From contig NZ_JBEUMS010000016.1 in NCBI RefSeq assembly GCF_040543805.1, forward strand, positions 1 to 64,000: a DNA stretch of 64,000 nt. Direction: 5' to 3'. Origin of the DNA: Arcicella rosea. Its GTDB lineage: Bacteria > Bacteroidota > Bacteroidia > Cytophagales > Spirosomataceae. Below the pieces are notes generated by a model. It ran no database searches and had not been told where the DNA came from. It saw only the letters and a program-made list of their open reading frames with translations. Below are positions 1-9,837 of this stretch, one piece after another. The translations under genes and the position numbers were made by a program. Numbering within the stretch: the first letter of the stretch is position 1; the number at the start of each line of letters is the position of its first letter.

Positions 1-96
1 TAAATGTCGTAATCTTGGTAATACAATAAAAAAAACTTGACAATTAATTCAGTTTTAACCCAAAATACTGTCAAGCTTTTTTAGGGTGAGACACAT

Positions 97-433
97 ATAA
101 ACAATGCTCAAGAGTATATAAACAATACTCAAGAGCATATAAACAATACTCAAGAGCATATAAACAATGCTCAAGAGCATATAAACAATGCTCAAGTGTA
201 TATAAACAATATTCAAGAGTATATAAACAATACTCAAGAGTATCAAAACAATGCTCAAGTGTATATAAACAATACTCTTGAGCATCAAAACAATACTCAA
301 GAGCATATAAACAATATTCAAGAGTATCAAAACAATACTCAAGAGCATATAAACAATACTCAAGTATATCTAAACAATATTCAAGAGTATCAAAACAATG
401 CTCAAGAGCATATAAACAATACTCAAGTGTATT
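97..433. repeat. 21-bp minisatellite array, about 16 units
   Basis: Tandem units of 21 bp, of the form ATAAACAATACTCAAGAGTAT, run with little interruption. Because 21 is a multiple of three, all frames stay open and give spurious 7-residue-repeat reading frames on both strands. Each unit holds an inverted repeat (ATACTC-AA-GAGTAT). Some units carry ATGCTC-AA-GAGCAT instead, a paired change that keeps the stem. One unit near 268-281 has the central AA inverted to TT. No signal peptide, start context or coding bias suggests a real gene. It is probably an intergenic structured repeat. Confidence 0.85.
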
Positions 434-490
434 GAAACTAATCATTCATCATTAATACTGTACGAGGTTTAGATTTGTTTTTAAAACAGA

Positions 491-559
491 TTTTGTAGCG
501 GCAAACCCTTGCGGTTGCCGCACTCAACACGGCAACCGCAAGGGTTTGCCGCTACAAAA
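491..559. repeat. Perfect 30-bp inverted repeat (REP/MITE-like hairpin)
   Basis: Arms 491-520 and 530-559 are exactly complementary around a 9-nt loop, CACTCAACA. The stem is GC-rich (core GCGGCAAACCCTTGCGG) in otherwise AT-rich intergenic DNA. The ends are TTTTGTAG and CTACAAAA, so the right arm is followed by A rather than T, and it is not a canonical intrinsic terminator on the plus strand. It looks like a mobile palindromic element. Confidence 0.8.
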
Positions 560-630
560 AATTTAATTATGAAATTTTTTTTTCCAAAATTGAATCTCTC
601 GTAATGTACTGACCTAATTCATCATTCCTA

Positions 631-668
631 AAATTCCCCAAAAGATTAACAAATCCTTTGGGGAATTT
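631..668. terminator. Hairpin upstream of the S9 peptidase gene
   Basis: A 12-bp stem, AAATTCCCCAAA pairing with TTTGGGGAATTT, lies 37 bp before the ATG of the peptidase gene and is followed by a short T-rich stretch. It may terminate transcription entering from the left or act as a leader structure. It has no strong U-tract, so the assignment is tentative. Confidence 0.4.
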
Positions 669-704
669 TCTTATCTTCGATTTCATTCAAAAATCTTCAA
701 CAAC

Positions 705-2690
705 ATGAAAAAACATTTATTATTACTCTCGCTTTGTCTTTGGGCGAGTTTCAATTTATCCGCTCAAACCCCTCCTGTCAAACGTCCTTTAAAACCTTCT
801 GATGTTTATCGTTTAAAAACTGTTACTGATGCCAAGATTTCTCCTGAAGGCAATTGGGTCAGTTACACACTTTCAACAATCGACTCAGCCAAAAACAAAA
901 GAAATGCCGATGTTTACATGGTTTCTTGGGATGGGAAAGAAACCGTTCAATTAACGCACACACCTGATGGAGAATCTCAAGCTCGTTGGAGTCCAGACGG
1001 AAAATATTTATCATTCGTTTCTTCAAGAAATGGTTTAACCAGTGGTCAAATCTGGTTGATGGACAGAAGAGGTGGCGAAGCCAAACAATTGACCGACCTG
1101 AAAAAAGGTGATTTAGAAGAATACGCTTGGTCGCCAGACGGTAAAAAAATTGCTTTGGTCATTAAAGTTTCAGCAGATACTTCTAAATCAAAAGCACCCA
1201 AACCAATCGTTATCGACCGCTTTCAGTTTAAAAAAGATGTTGAAGGTTATATCACCAGAAGCTCAACGCATTTATATTTATTTGACATTGAAACCAAAAA
1301 GATTGATACTTTAACGAAAGGAAATTTTGAAGAAGAATCACCCGTTTGGTCGCCCGATGGTTCACAGATTGCTTTTTTGAGTAATCATACAGATGACCCA
1401 GACAAAAATGCTAATTCAGATATTTTTGTGATGGATGCCAAAGCCAATGCTCCTGCAAAACAATTGACAACTTGGACGGGAAGAGATTATTCACCTGTTT
1501 GGAGCCCCGATGGCAAACAAATTGCGTACTTGAGAACTACTTCTTCAGAAGCTTACATCATGTACGACCAATCTATTTTATGTACAATTTCCAAAGATGG
1601 AGACGAGCCAAAGCTCTTAACAAAATCTTTAGACAGACCTGTTTCTTCACATAAATGGACAAAAGATGGTGCTTCCATTCTGGCTTTAGTAGCCGACGAC
1701 CGTACAAGATACATTGCACAATTCAACGCTACTGACGGAAAAATCACCAAACTCCTTGATGGTGAAAGAAGTTTTACTACGTTAGAGAGACATCCTGCTG
1801 GTACTTTCTTAACGACGATGAGTAACCCGCAAACTCCTGCCGAATTGTATGTTTTTGAAAATAATGCGATAAGACGATTGACCAAACATCATGAAGATTT
1901 CTTAGCACCTTTATCATTAGCAAGTGTTGAAGGTTTTACGTCAAAAAGTAAAGATGGCACTTTGGTTTCAAACCTTTTGTATCGCCCAGCGAATGCTTCA
2001 AAAACTGTGAAACTTCCAACGATTTTCTTTATTCATGGCGGTCCAGTAGCTCAGGATGAGTACAGTTTTGATTTAAGTCGCCAAATGTTAGCTGCCGCTG
2101 GTTATAATGTGGTGGCGGTAAATTATCGTGGTTCAAACGGTAGAGGTTTAGCTTATTGCAAAGTAATTTCTGGCGATTGGGGCAATAAAGAAGTAATGGA
2201 TATTTTGGGGGCAACCGATTATGTAGTAAATAATGGCATTGCTGACCCAGAAAAATTGGGTATTGGCGGTTGGAGTTATGGCGGAATCCTGACAGATTAT
2301 ACCATTGCAACGGATACTCGTTTTAAAGTAGCATCAAGTGGCGCAGGTGTAGCAATGATTTCGTCAATGTATGGAGCAGACCAGTATATTTTACAATATG
2401 AACACGAATTAGGAGCGCCTTGGAAGAATTTTGATAAATATATTGCACTTTCGTATCCATTCTTGAAAGTAGAAAAAATCAAAACGCCAACACAATTTAT
2501 GGTAGGGGAAAGTGATTTTAACGTGCCAGCCATCGGTAGTGAACAAATGTATCAAGCGTTCAAATCAGTAGGAATTCCAACGGAGTTGATTATTTATCCG
2601 GGGCAATTTCATGGCATTACAAACCCAAGTTTTCAAATCGACCGCTTTGAGCGTTATTTGAAATGGTTTGGAAAGTATTTGAAGAAATAA
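705..2690 (+). CDS. S9 family peptidase (dipeptidyl/acylaminoacyl peptidase type)
   Basis: 661 residues beginning with an export signal (MKKHLLLLSLCLWASFNLSA). Residues about 40-400 contain several PD40/WD40-like propeller repeats (SPDGKYLSF, SPDGKKIAL, SPDGSQIAF, SPDGKQIAY). The C-terminal 250 residues form an alpha/beta-hydrolase peptidase domain. The nucleophile is Ser524 in GGWSYGG, and Asp604 (GESDFNVP) and His636 (GQFHGI) complete the triad. The family cleaves short peptides or acylated N-termini, so a periplasmic role in peptide catabolism is likely. Length is normal for the family. The gene stands alone; the next gene starts 124 bp downstream. Confidence 0.93.
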   Translation: MKKHLLLLSLCLWASFNLSAQTPPVKRPLKPSDVYRLKTVTDAKISPEGNWVSYTLSTIDSAKNKRNADVYMVSWDGKETVQLTHTPDGESQARWSPDGKYLSFVSSRNGLTSGQIWLMDRRGGEAKQLTDLKKGDLEEYAWSPDGKKIALVIKVSADTSKSKAPKPIVIDRFQFKKDVEGYITRSSTHLYLFDIETKKIDTLTKGNFEEESPVWSPDGSQIAFLSNHTDDPDKNANSDIFVMDAKANAPAKQLTTWTGRDYSPVWSPDGKQIAYLRTTSSEAYIMYDQSILCTISKDGDEPKLLTKSLDRPVSSHKWTKDGASILALVADDRTRYIAQFNATDGKITKLLDGERSFTTLERHPAGTFLTTMSNPQTPAELYVFENNAIRRLTKHHEDFLAPLSLASVEGFTSKSKDGTLVSNLLYRPANASKTVKLPTIFFIHGGPVAQDEYSFDLSRQMLAAAGYNVVAVNYRGSNGRGLAYCKVISGDWGNKEVMDILGATDYVVNNGIADPEKLGIGGWSYGGILTDYTIATDTRFKVASSGAGVAMISSMYGADQYILQYEHELGAPWKNFDKYIALSYPFLKVEKIKTPTQFMVGESDFNVPAIGSEQMYQAFKSVGIPTELIIYPGQFHGITNPSFQIDRFERYLKWFGKYLKK

Positions 2691-2814
2691 TTAACAAAAC
2701 AAATAAACCATATCTGGGAATGTCTGTATTATTTTATACATTCATTCTCAGATTTTTTTATGTCTATTTTTTCACACACACACATCAAAACAACCCTAAA
2801 CGATAGAATACTTT

Positions 2815-3903
2815 ATGAAAAAAATATTTTATCAATCTGTTTTTTTACTGCTCCTTTGCTCCTACTCATCGTTCAGTCAAGCAACGATTAAAGGCAAAGT
2901 AATTGACGAAGAGAACAATAAACCTTTACCTTTTTCAACGGTTTTTGTAGTAGGCTCGTCCATTGGCACGATTACCAATGAAAATGGAGAATTCACGCTA
3001 AAAGTACCTTTCGGAACCATACAAATTGGTGCTTCATTTATTGGTTATAGTACGATTAGTTCTGTTTTTGAGAGTAAACAATTGATTGATAAAACACTTA
3101 CTTTCAAATTAATGCCAGTCAGCAAAGAATTACTTGAAGTAAAAATTGAAGGCAAAGTAAGCAAGCAATGGCTTAGAGATTATAAAGTTTTTAAAAGAGA
3201 ATTTCTCGGAGAAAGTGAAAAAAATGAAGATTATGAAATTGAAAATCGAAATAAAATCCGACTGTTTTGGGAAGAAAACAAACTCTTTGCCAGTTGTGAT
3301 GAACCACTCGTAATCATCAATCACAAACTTGGCTATAAAGTATTTAGTACTTTGAAAGAATTTCAATACAAAACCAATGGTGATGTTTCCTATTTAGGTA
3401 TTACTCGTTTTGAACCCTTGAAAGCACAAAACCAAACAGAACAAAATACTTGGGAACAAAACCGAAAAGAAGCTTATTGGGGTTCACCAAACCATTTCTT
3501 TAAATCTTTGATAAGGCATCAATTGAAAGAAAATAAGTTTTTAGTGATTAAAGATACTTTGGTTAATTACAACATGAATGATTTCTATCTAAAGTTAACA
3601 AACAAAGCTTTTCAGATAGATTTAGATAAAATGATAGAGCCAGATTCTGTCAATCATCAGTACTTTCTCAAACTTAACACTCCTATCGAAATTGTTTATG
3701 AAGGTAAAAATAACAAACAAGCCAATTATCGTTATCGCTACATGCGCTATGAACATACCAGTATAGAGCTTTCCAACAAAAATGAAGTAAAATACCTAAC
3801 TTCACAAGGAGAATTGTATCCTCCACAGTCCTTAAAATTTTCGGGAAGCATGGGTAATTATCGTATCGGAACGGCTTTACCTTCCGATTATGAACCTGAA
3901 TAA
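2815..3903 (+). CDS. Exported protein with carboxypeptidase-like regulatory domain
   Basis: 362 residues. A signal peptide (cleavage probably after SSFSQA) is followed at about residues 24-105 by a CarboxypepD_reg-like beta-sandwich (IKGKVIDEENNKPLPFSTVF, then TNENGEFTLKVPFG). This fold is known from the N-termini of TonB-dependent receptors, but no plug or barrel follows here. The remaining 250 residues are not recognised and are rich in Lys, Asn and aromatic residues. Such stand-alone proteins are common in Bacteroidota and mostly uncharacterised. A periplasmic or surface location is inferred; no function is claimed. Confidence 0.8.
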   Translation: MKKIFYQSVFLLLLCSYSSFSQATIKGKVIDEENNKPLPFSTVFVVGSSIGTITNENGEFTLKVPFGTIQIGASFIGYSTISSVFESKQLIDKTLTFKLMPVSKELLEVKIEGKVSKQWLRDYKVFKREFLGESEKNEDYEIENRNKIRLFWEENKLFASCDEPLVIINHKLGYKVFSTLKEFQYKTNGDVSYLGITRFEPLKAQNQTEQNTWEQNRKEAYWGSPNHFFKSLIRHQLKENKFLVIKDTLVNYNMNDFYLKLTNKAFQIDLDKMIEPDSVNHQYFLKLNTPIEIVYEGKNNKQANYRYRYMRYEHTSIELSNKNEVKYLTSQGELYPPQSLKFSGSMGNYRIGTALPSDYEPE

Positions 3904-3939
3904 GAATTATTAAAACAGTACGAAACAAAACATAAGAAT

Positions 3940-4707
3940 ATGCTTGAACAACGTTTCCAAAACCAAGTAGCGATTGTCACTGGTGCAGGTATTGGCATTG
4001 GTTTTGAAATTGCAAAACAACTAGCTGAACAAGGTGCGAAAGTAATCCTAAACGATATTGATGAGGATTTGGCGGAATCTTCAGCAAAAACAATTCGTGA
4101 AAATGGAAGAATTTGTGAAGCTTTTGGTGGAGATGTTGCCGATTTAGAAAGTATCCAACTCTTGATTCAGAAAACAATAATAAGTTTTGGGAAATTAGAT
4201 ATTTTAATTGCCAATGCTGGCATTACTACTTTTGGAGATTTCTGGGAATATCAACCAGAATCAATGCAGAAAATTTTACAAGTAAACTTATTCGGTACTT
4301 TCTTCTTGACACAAGCGGCAAGTAAACAAATGTTAAAACAAGGACATGGTGGAAGTATTTTATTAACTTCTTCAGTGACGGGGCATCAAGCACATAAATA
4401 TTTGGCGGCTTATGGAATGACAAAAGCGGGGATAGAACAACTGGCTAAAAATTTAGTGGTTGATCTATCCCCGCATCAAATAAATATCAATACTGTTGCT
4501 CCTGGTGCAACACTTACAGAACGGACTTTAAGTGATGCAAATTATCTTGAAACTTGGTCGAGGATTACTCCTACTGGTCGCCCAGCTACTGTTCAAGACA
4601 TTGCCAATGCCGCACTTTTCTTAGTTTCTCCACTTTCCAGACAAATCACTGGTCAATGTATCGTAGTAGATGGTGGTTGGACTTCTGTTGGGCCTTCGCC
4701 TTATTAG
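3940..4707 (+). CDS. SDR family oxidoreductase
   Basis: 255 residues with all classical short-chain dehydrogenase features: cofactor loop TGAGIGIG (14-21), NAG (92-94), catalytic Ser145 and the Tyr158-x3-Lys162 pair (YGMTK). Asp39 after the second strand (LNDID) suggests NAD(H) preference. The C-terminus has the common GQCIVVDGGW ending. It starts 36 bp after the preceding gene and may be co-transcribed with it. Substrate is unknown; 3-oxoacyl reductase or sugar/polyol dehydrogenase activity are both possible. Confidence 0.9.
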   Translation: MLEQRFQNQVAIVTGAGIGIGFEIAKQLAEQGAKVILNDIDEDLAESSAKTIRENGRICEAFGGDVADLESIQLLIQKTIISFGKLDILIANAGITTFGDFWEYQPESMQKILQVNLFGTFFLTQAASKQMLKQGHGGSILLTSSVTGHQAHKYLAAYGMTKAGIEQLAKNLVVDLSPHQININTVAPGATLTERTLSDANYLETWSRITPTGRPATVQDIANAALFLVSPLSRQITGQCIVVDGGWTSVGPSPY

Positions 4708-4752
4708 TTGTGAGTTGTGAGTTGTGAGTTGTGAGTTGTGAGTTGTGAGTTA
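4705..4752 (+). repeat. Heptanucleotide tandem repeat (GTGAGTT)n
   Basis: About six direct copies of the 7-mer GTGAGTT begin at the stop codon of the SDR gene. The reverse-complement motif AACTCAC and its relatives (CACAACTCATAATT, near 4823-4858) recur in intergenic stretches at about 9290-9326, 20965-20990 and 22504-22530. It is a slippage-prone simple repeat. Confidence 0.8.
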
Positions 4753-4860
4753 AAAAATTGCTCTTCTTTCAAACAAGTTCATCAATACTATCTTTTTTCA
4801 ACAGTTGTAGCGAATAAAATTCACAATTCATCACTCATAATTCACAACTCATAATTATTT

Positions 4861-7662
4861 CTAGCTTTTCCAATATTTCTTCAAATTGTAGCTAAACGTT
4901 AACATAAAATATTGTTGAAGTACATTCGATTGATTGTCTTCGATATAAGTTGTTGTTACGTTTCTTTGAATACTTGTGTTTAATTTCAATAAATCGAATA
5001 CAGACAGGCGAATTTCTCCTTGTTGTTTTTCAAACAATTTCTTCGCTACAGCCATGTTCCACAATGTGTAAGATTGATTGAACGAAGACGAAAGTCCAGA
5101 GTTTGAATAATAAGTAGCATCTGTATTAAACACAATTCCTTTCCAGAAAATAATGTTCAAACGCAACTTTACATTTTGGTTGAAGTAATTATTGTTCAAA
5201 CTATTTGAGATGGTATTTTGAACAAAGCTAATATTTGAATTTGACGAAATCGTGAAGTCAACATTTTGGCTAATATTACTACTCAACACTAAACCAAAAG
5301 CATAACGTTGAGAATCGCTGTAGTTCAAAGCTGTGTTAATTAAACCAGGCGTTCTTGAAAAACTTGCTGTAAGATTGGTATTGATGTTTGACTTGATAGC
5401 TTTCACAGGGAAACCATAAGACATAAAACCTCTCACCGAATACTGTCCATCTAAATTAACAGGACGAGAAAGTTGAGAACCAGCCTTCAAAGTAATGTCT
5501 TTACTGATTACAGTATCTCTTGTAGCAATAAAACTGCTGTTAGTAATATTTCCTACTACAAAATTGGCACTCATCAAAGTAACAAAATTTGAAAAAGTAG
5601 TTGGACTTGTAGCCGTATAACGTAATGAAAGTTGATGCTGATACTCCTGAGTCAACGAAGAATTACCAGTTGATAATCTTAATGGATTGTTATTATTAAC
5701 TACTTCTTGCAATTGGCTAATACTTGGTTGCTGGGTTTGGGTTTGATAATTGAAACGCACAGATTTAGCATTACCATTAATATTATAACGCATTGAAAAA
5801 GAAGGCAAAATATTATTGAAGCTCTTATCTAAATTATAAGTTTTAGGGAAAATTTGTTCGTTCATCAAATGTGCATTTTGATAACGCACTTCGGCAGAAA
5901 TATTCATATTTCTTGAAAACTGACGAAAACCTGTACCAATTCTATAATTATAATAATCGCTATTGAAAACGTTACTCAACAAAGTATCCAAACGGTTGTA
6001 AGTTTGTTCTGAATCAGAAAAATTATAAGCATATTTTTCCGACTGGTTTTCATTATAACCAAAACTTGTACTCAAGAAAACCGCACTTTGTTTACTGACA
6101 GGTTCTGAATAATATAAACTTGTAGAAAGCCCTAAACCATTGGCATCAGTATTTGAACGCTGATTTAAAATTCTAGCAGATGGATTTGTTCCGTAAAAAT
6201 TATTAACAGATTTCAACGAACCTTCAGCATTTCTGTCGTTATAAGTAGTCGTTACATTGAACGTCAACGAACGACCCATTTTAGCAAATCGGTGTCTGAA
6301 AAGGAGATTATTTGAAAAATTAATGGCGTTATTATTACTAGCATTTTTATTTAAAACATCATTCAAGCTACTTCCTTTCAAGCTAGTAACACCGTCATAA
6401 CCAGAGTTCGCATCAGTGGTTTGAAAACTTAAATTTGGTGTCATTACTAATGAATTGTTATCATCAATTTTGTATTCTAACCTAAAATACGCACGATGAT
6501 TCAAGCTTTTTGTACTTGAATTACTATTTTCAGCATAGGTTTGTCCAGCATTTGAGCTTTGAATATATTGTTGAAAACTGTTTTCTACGATAGAATTACT
6601 TGATTGATTCAAGAAATAACTTCCTTGCAATTTCAATTTTGTTCCCCATTCATTCGAGTAATTTAAGCCAAAAGCATTAGTGGTATTATAACCCGGTTGA
6701 TTATTCACCAAAAAGTTGCTAGAGTTGTCTCCTCCGCCACCAGCACCGCCACCACGGTTTCCACCTCCGCCACCACCTCTACGTGACTGCGCACTTCCAC
6801 TTGCTACTCCTGTAAGGTCTTCAGAAGAAAAGTTTTGTTGATTAATATTATTCGATTGAAACAAAACCGTTAAACGGCTACTTCCTTTAAAACGATTAAT
6901 ACTTGAACCTACTCTATAAGAATCGTTTGTACCAATACCCGCTGAATTTCTACCGAAAATACCATTTCTCATATCAGGACGAGTTGTAATATTTACGGTT
7001 TTAGTCGTATTACCATCATCCAATCCCGTTAGTTGTGATTGTTCGCTCAATTGGTCAAATACCTGAATTTTATCAATTACTTCAGCTGGAATATTTTTCA
7101 TGGCTGCGGTTGCGTCTTTTCCGAAGAAAAGCTTTCCATCAATCATTACTTGTTTTACTTCTTCCCCTTGAATTTGCATTTTGCCATTTTCAACAACAGC
7201 ACCCGGCAATTTTTCAATTAATTCATCAGCATTAGCGTCAGGATTTACTTTATAAGCTCTTGCGTTGAATTGCAAAGTATCTTTTTTCTGAATTACCCCA
7301 GCTACTTGCCCAACTACTTTTACTTCGTTGAGGGTCTGACTATCTTCAATCAATAGCATTGTACCTAAAGCAATGGTTGGCTCGTCTGCAACAGTAATAT
7401 TTTGTCTGAGTTCTTTATATCCTAAAAAGCTTACACGGATAGAATAATTTCCTTTTCTTACTTGAGCAAATTGAAATTTTCCTAAATCGTTGGTAGGAAT
7501 GGTTCTTTTACGGGTAGAATCTGCAAGATTAACAAGTGATACATAAGCACTTTTCAAAGTTTTTTGGGTAGCCATCTCTCTAATTTCTCCGCTAATTACT
7601 GTTTGAGCATAGAATTTCGTACAAGATAGGATTAGGGCTAAGAGGATAAATAATTTTTTCAT
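4861..7662 (-). CDS. TonB-dependent receptor-like outer-membrane beta-barrel protein
   Basis: 933 residues. A signal peptide (MKKLFILLALILSCTKFYAQ) precedes a carboxypeptidase-like regulatory domain (about 22-110), a plug-like segment (about 130-225, with PGAVVENG and VMIDGKLFFGKDA), and a long C-terminal region rich in aromatic beta-strands matching the OMP_b-brl_3 type barrel. A glycine-rich linker (RRGGGGGGNRGGGAGGGG) occurs near residue 300. There is no STN domain, so it is probably not sigma-coupled. The transported substrate cannot be told, as there is no SusD partner or enzyme nearby. It is encoded alone and convergent with the SDR gene. Confidence 0.9.
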   Translation of the reverse strand: MKKLFILLALILSCTKFYAQTVISGEIREMATQKTLKSAYVSLVNLADSTRKRTIPTNDLGKFQFAQVRKGNYSIRVSFLGYKELRQNITVADEPTIALGTMLLIEDSQTLNEVKVVGQVAGVIQKKDTLQFNARAYKVNPDANADELIEKLPGAVVENGKMQIQGEEVKQVMIDGKLFFGKDATAAMKNIPAEVIDKIQVFDQLSEQSQLTGLDDGNTTKTVNITTRPDMRNGIFGRNSAGIGTNDSYRVGSSINRFKGSSRLTVLFQSNNINQQNFSSEDLTGVASGSAQSRRGGGGGGNRGGGAGGGGDNSSNFLVNNQPGYNTTNAFGLNYSNEWGTKLKLQGSYFLNQSSNSIVENSFQQYIQSSNAGQTYAENSNSSTKSLNHRAYFRLEYKIDDNNSLVMTPNLSFQTTDANSGYDGVTSLKGSSLNDVLNKNASNNNAINFSNNLLFRHRFAKMGRSLTFNVTTTYNDRNAEGSLKSVNNFYGTNPSARILNQRSNTDANGLGLSTSLYYSEPVSKQSAVFLSTSFGYNENQSEKYAYNFSDSEQTYNRLDTLLSNVFNSDYYNYRIGTGFRQFSRNMNISAEVRYQNAHLMNEQIFPKTYNLDKSFNNILPSFSMRYNINGNAKSVRFNYQTQTQQPSISQLQEVVNNNNPLRLSTGNSSLTQEYQHQLSLRYTATSPTTFSNFVTLMSANFVVGNITNSSFIATRDTVISKDITLKAGSQLSRPVNLDGQYSVRGFMSYGFPVKAIKSNINTNLTASFSRTPGLINTALNYSDSQRYAFGLVLSSNISQNVDFTISSNSNISFVQNTISNSLNNNYFNQNVKLRLNIIFWKGIVFNTDATYYSNSGLSSSFNQSYTLWNMAVAKKLFEKQQGEIRLSVFDLLKLNTSIQRNVTTTYIEDNQSNVLQQYFMLTFSYNLKKYWKS

Positions 7663-7780
7663 AGCGAAAGTTTGTTTTTATTTTAACACAAATTTAAAAA
7701 AACGTAGTCGAAGCACTCAGATTTGAGACAAGCACGAATAATTGTGCGACTTATCTCTAATTAATTTCTTTTATGGTAAA

Positions 7781-7809
7781 TTTGAATTTGTAAGGATTGT
7801 TTATCTTTG
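7781..7809 (+). promoter_or_regulatory. Candidate Bacteroidota-type promoter before the lipoprotein hydrolase gene
   Basis: TTTG at 7781-7784 and TATCTTTG at 7802-7809 match the TTTG / TAnnTTTG pattern used by the Bacteroidota primary sigma factor. The spacing is 17 nt, slightly short of the usual 19-21. It would give a leader of about 145 nt before the gene at 7962. The surrounding 7663-7961 region holds nothing else recognised. Confidence 0.35.
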
Positions 7810-7961
7810 ATAATTCATATAAATGCCTTAGATTCTGTCCAATGATAATGGTTTAATGATAAAATTTATTTTTTTTGAATCCCTTAAACAAATACCAAAT
7901 TTTGGACCTCATTTCTTAAATAATTAATTGTCTTCATCGTTAGTAAACCAAAAACAACAAA

Positions 7962-9185
7962 ATGAATAAACCTCAACAACACAAAATAGTATTATATTTC
8001 TTAATGACTTGTCTAGGCATTTGGTTTGCAAGTTGTAAGAATAAAATCAGTGACCCAGACCCAATCCCAAGTAATCAGTACTTAGTAAGTAGCACGCTGA
8101 TTGGTACTTATTCAAAAGATGTACTAAAAACCAGAACTGATGTGCTAACGGGCGGAATCAACGACCCACTTGTAGCAATATTCATTAGCGGTTTGTTGAA
8201 ATATGACATCAAAGCCTATAAAATTATTTACAAAACCAAGAATACAGACGGCACTGAAATTCAAGCTTCGGGTGCTTTAATTGTACCACAAACTACTGAG
8301 GCGATACCGTTAATCAGCCAACAACACGGAACGATTCGTTCTGATAACGATGCTCCATCAAACTATGGAACAAGTAGCGAGTCTTACACGATTGCTTCAC
8401 TTTTCGCTTCAAATGGTTATATCATTGCCTGCCCAGATTATATTGGTTATGGAGCTTCAAAAAGTATTGTTCATCCTTATGAACATCGTGAAAGTTTAGC
8501 ACAAGCAAGTTTGGATATGATTCGTGCTTCTAAAGAATTTATTACGACTGAAAAACTAAACTGGAGTAAAAAATTGATGATTACGGGCTACTCTCAAGGC
8601 GGTTTCGCTACGATGTCTTTACAAAAGAAAATTGAAGAACAATTCCCAACTGAATTCAATTTAGTGGCTTCTTCTTGTGGCGCTGGCGCTTATAATAAAA
8701 CGGCTTTCATGAAGTATTTGATTAACGAAACTACTCATGCGATTCCAGAGTACAATCAACTTTATATTTGGGTAGTACAAACTTATAACCGTATTTACGG
8801 ACTCAACAGAGCGATGAATACTTATTTCAAGGAACCTTATGCTACGGATATTCAAAACAATGGCAATAATGCAAATGTACCCGTAAGTTTCAATCTTGCT
8901 TTTGCTGATGCTTTCAAAAAGAATATCAATGATGGAACAGATACTCAATTTTTAAACGCCGTGAAAGACAACGACGTTTTTGACTGGGCTCCAAAAACTG
9001 AGACACAATTGTATCATGGTAATGCTGATCAACAAGTATTTTATCTGAATTCATCTACAGCCGTTACTGCCATGAAAGCAAAAGGTGGCAATGTTACTTT
9101 AATTACAAAGGCTGGTGGAACACATGGCTCAACTTTACAAGATTATGCCATCGGAACTTTCAATTTTTTCAATGGTAAAAAATAA
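7962..9185 (+). CDS. Lipoprotein alpha/beta hydrolase (secretory-lipase/prolyl-oligopeptidase-like)
   Basis: 407 residues. The N-terminus ends in a lipobox (GIWFASC, Cys25), so the protein is probably anchored to a membrane. The core is an alpha/beta hydrolase: a strand with QQHGT as oxyanion region, the nucleophile elbow GYSQGG (Ser211), an acidic residue in the LYHGNADQQV segment, and His in GGTHGST near the C-terminus. This arrangement fits secretory lipase/esterase-like hydrolases. The natural substrate is unknown. It is monocistronic, with a candidate promoter about 150 bp upstream. Confidence 0.85.
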   Translation: MNKPQQHKIVLYFLMTCLGIWFASCKNKISDPDPIPSNQYLVSSTLIGTYSKDVLKTRTDVLTGGINDPLVAIFISGLLKYDIKAYKIIYKTKNTDGTEIQASGALIVPQTTEAIPLISQQHGTIRSDNDAPSNYGTSSESYTIASLFASNGYIIACPDYIGYGASKSIVHPYEHRESLAQASLDMIRASKEFITTEKLNWSKKLMITGYSQGGFATMSLQKKIEEQFPTEFNLVASSCGAGAYNKTAFMKYLINETTHAIPEYNQLYIWVVQTYNRIYGLNRAMNTYFKEPYATDIQNNGNNANVPVSFNLAFADAFKKNINDGTDTQFLNAVKDNDVFDWAPKTETQLYHGNADQQVFYLNSSTAVTAMKAKGGNVTLITKAGGTHGSTLQDYAIGTFNFFNGKK

Positions 9186-9393
9186 ACAAACGTTATAACG
9201 GTTTTGAAAATCTAAGTAAAATGATTAGATAGCATCAGTAAGCTAACGTCGTTATTACTTGAATTGAAGTGCTAAATATCAATACTTAAAATTCATAATT
9301 CATAAATAATAATTCATAACTCTTGCTAGGCTATTGAAAATTTGAATTATTGTTTATAATTTTATCAAAACCATTAAAATCCCTTAAAAATCA

Positions 9394-9804
9394 ATGCAAC
9401 TTTCGCTAATTTCTGAAATGCCCGAATTAGAGAAGAAAATCTTCTTGGACATTTACGCTAAGGTGTACTTTGATACTCGTCGTAACCGTCCGAGATTAAA
9501 AACCATTGATGGACAAGCTATTCCCTGCGACCTAAAAATTGGTTGCCCAACAAAAATTATCGCTGATTTTCCAGAAGGAACTATTTATAAATTAGACGCT
9601 CGTTTGATACAAAAAAATGGTCGTCAACCGTATTTCCTGACCATCAACAAAAAGAAAGTACAGCGAGCCATAGAGTTTTTTGAACATAATTTACAGATTC
9701 AAAAAGGCTTAAAAACAGAATGTAAAACCAAGAAAGTAACTTTCGAAAAAGTTAAAAAAGACAAAAAAGCAGATACTTTCAAAGACGATATTTCTATTTT
9801 TTAA
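9394..9804 (+). CDS. Hypothetical basic protein
   Basis: 136 residues, not recognised. There is no signal peptide or membrane segment. Residues 10-100 look like a compact mixed alpha/beta domain (TIDGQAIPCDLKIGCPTK, then a helix KVQRAIEFFEHNLQIQ). The tail is strongly Lys-rich (KKVTFEKVKKDKKADTF), which suggests nucleic-acid or polyanion binding, but this is inference. It is followed by the first copy of the four-hairpin repeat element. Confidence 0.7.
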   Translation: MQLSLISEMPELEKKIFLDIYAKVYFDTRRNRPRLKTIDGQAIPCDLKIGCPTKIIADFPEGTIYKLDARLIQKNGRQPYFLTINKKKVQRAIEFFEHNLQIQKGLKTECKTKKVTFEKVKKDKKADTFKDDISIF

Positions 9805-9837
9805 TGATAAAAACATGTATTATCCCTAATTTTAAAA

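Noticed and set aside
55..445. Open frames on both strands with 7-residue repeats over the first array
   Set aside because: They arise because the 21-bp repeat is a multiple of three; there is no start context, signal or homologue-like sequence, and three frames are open at once.
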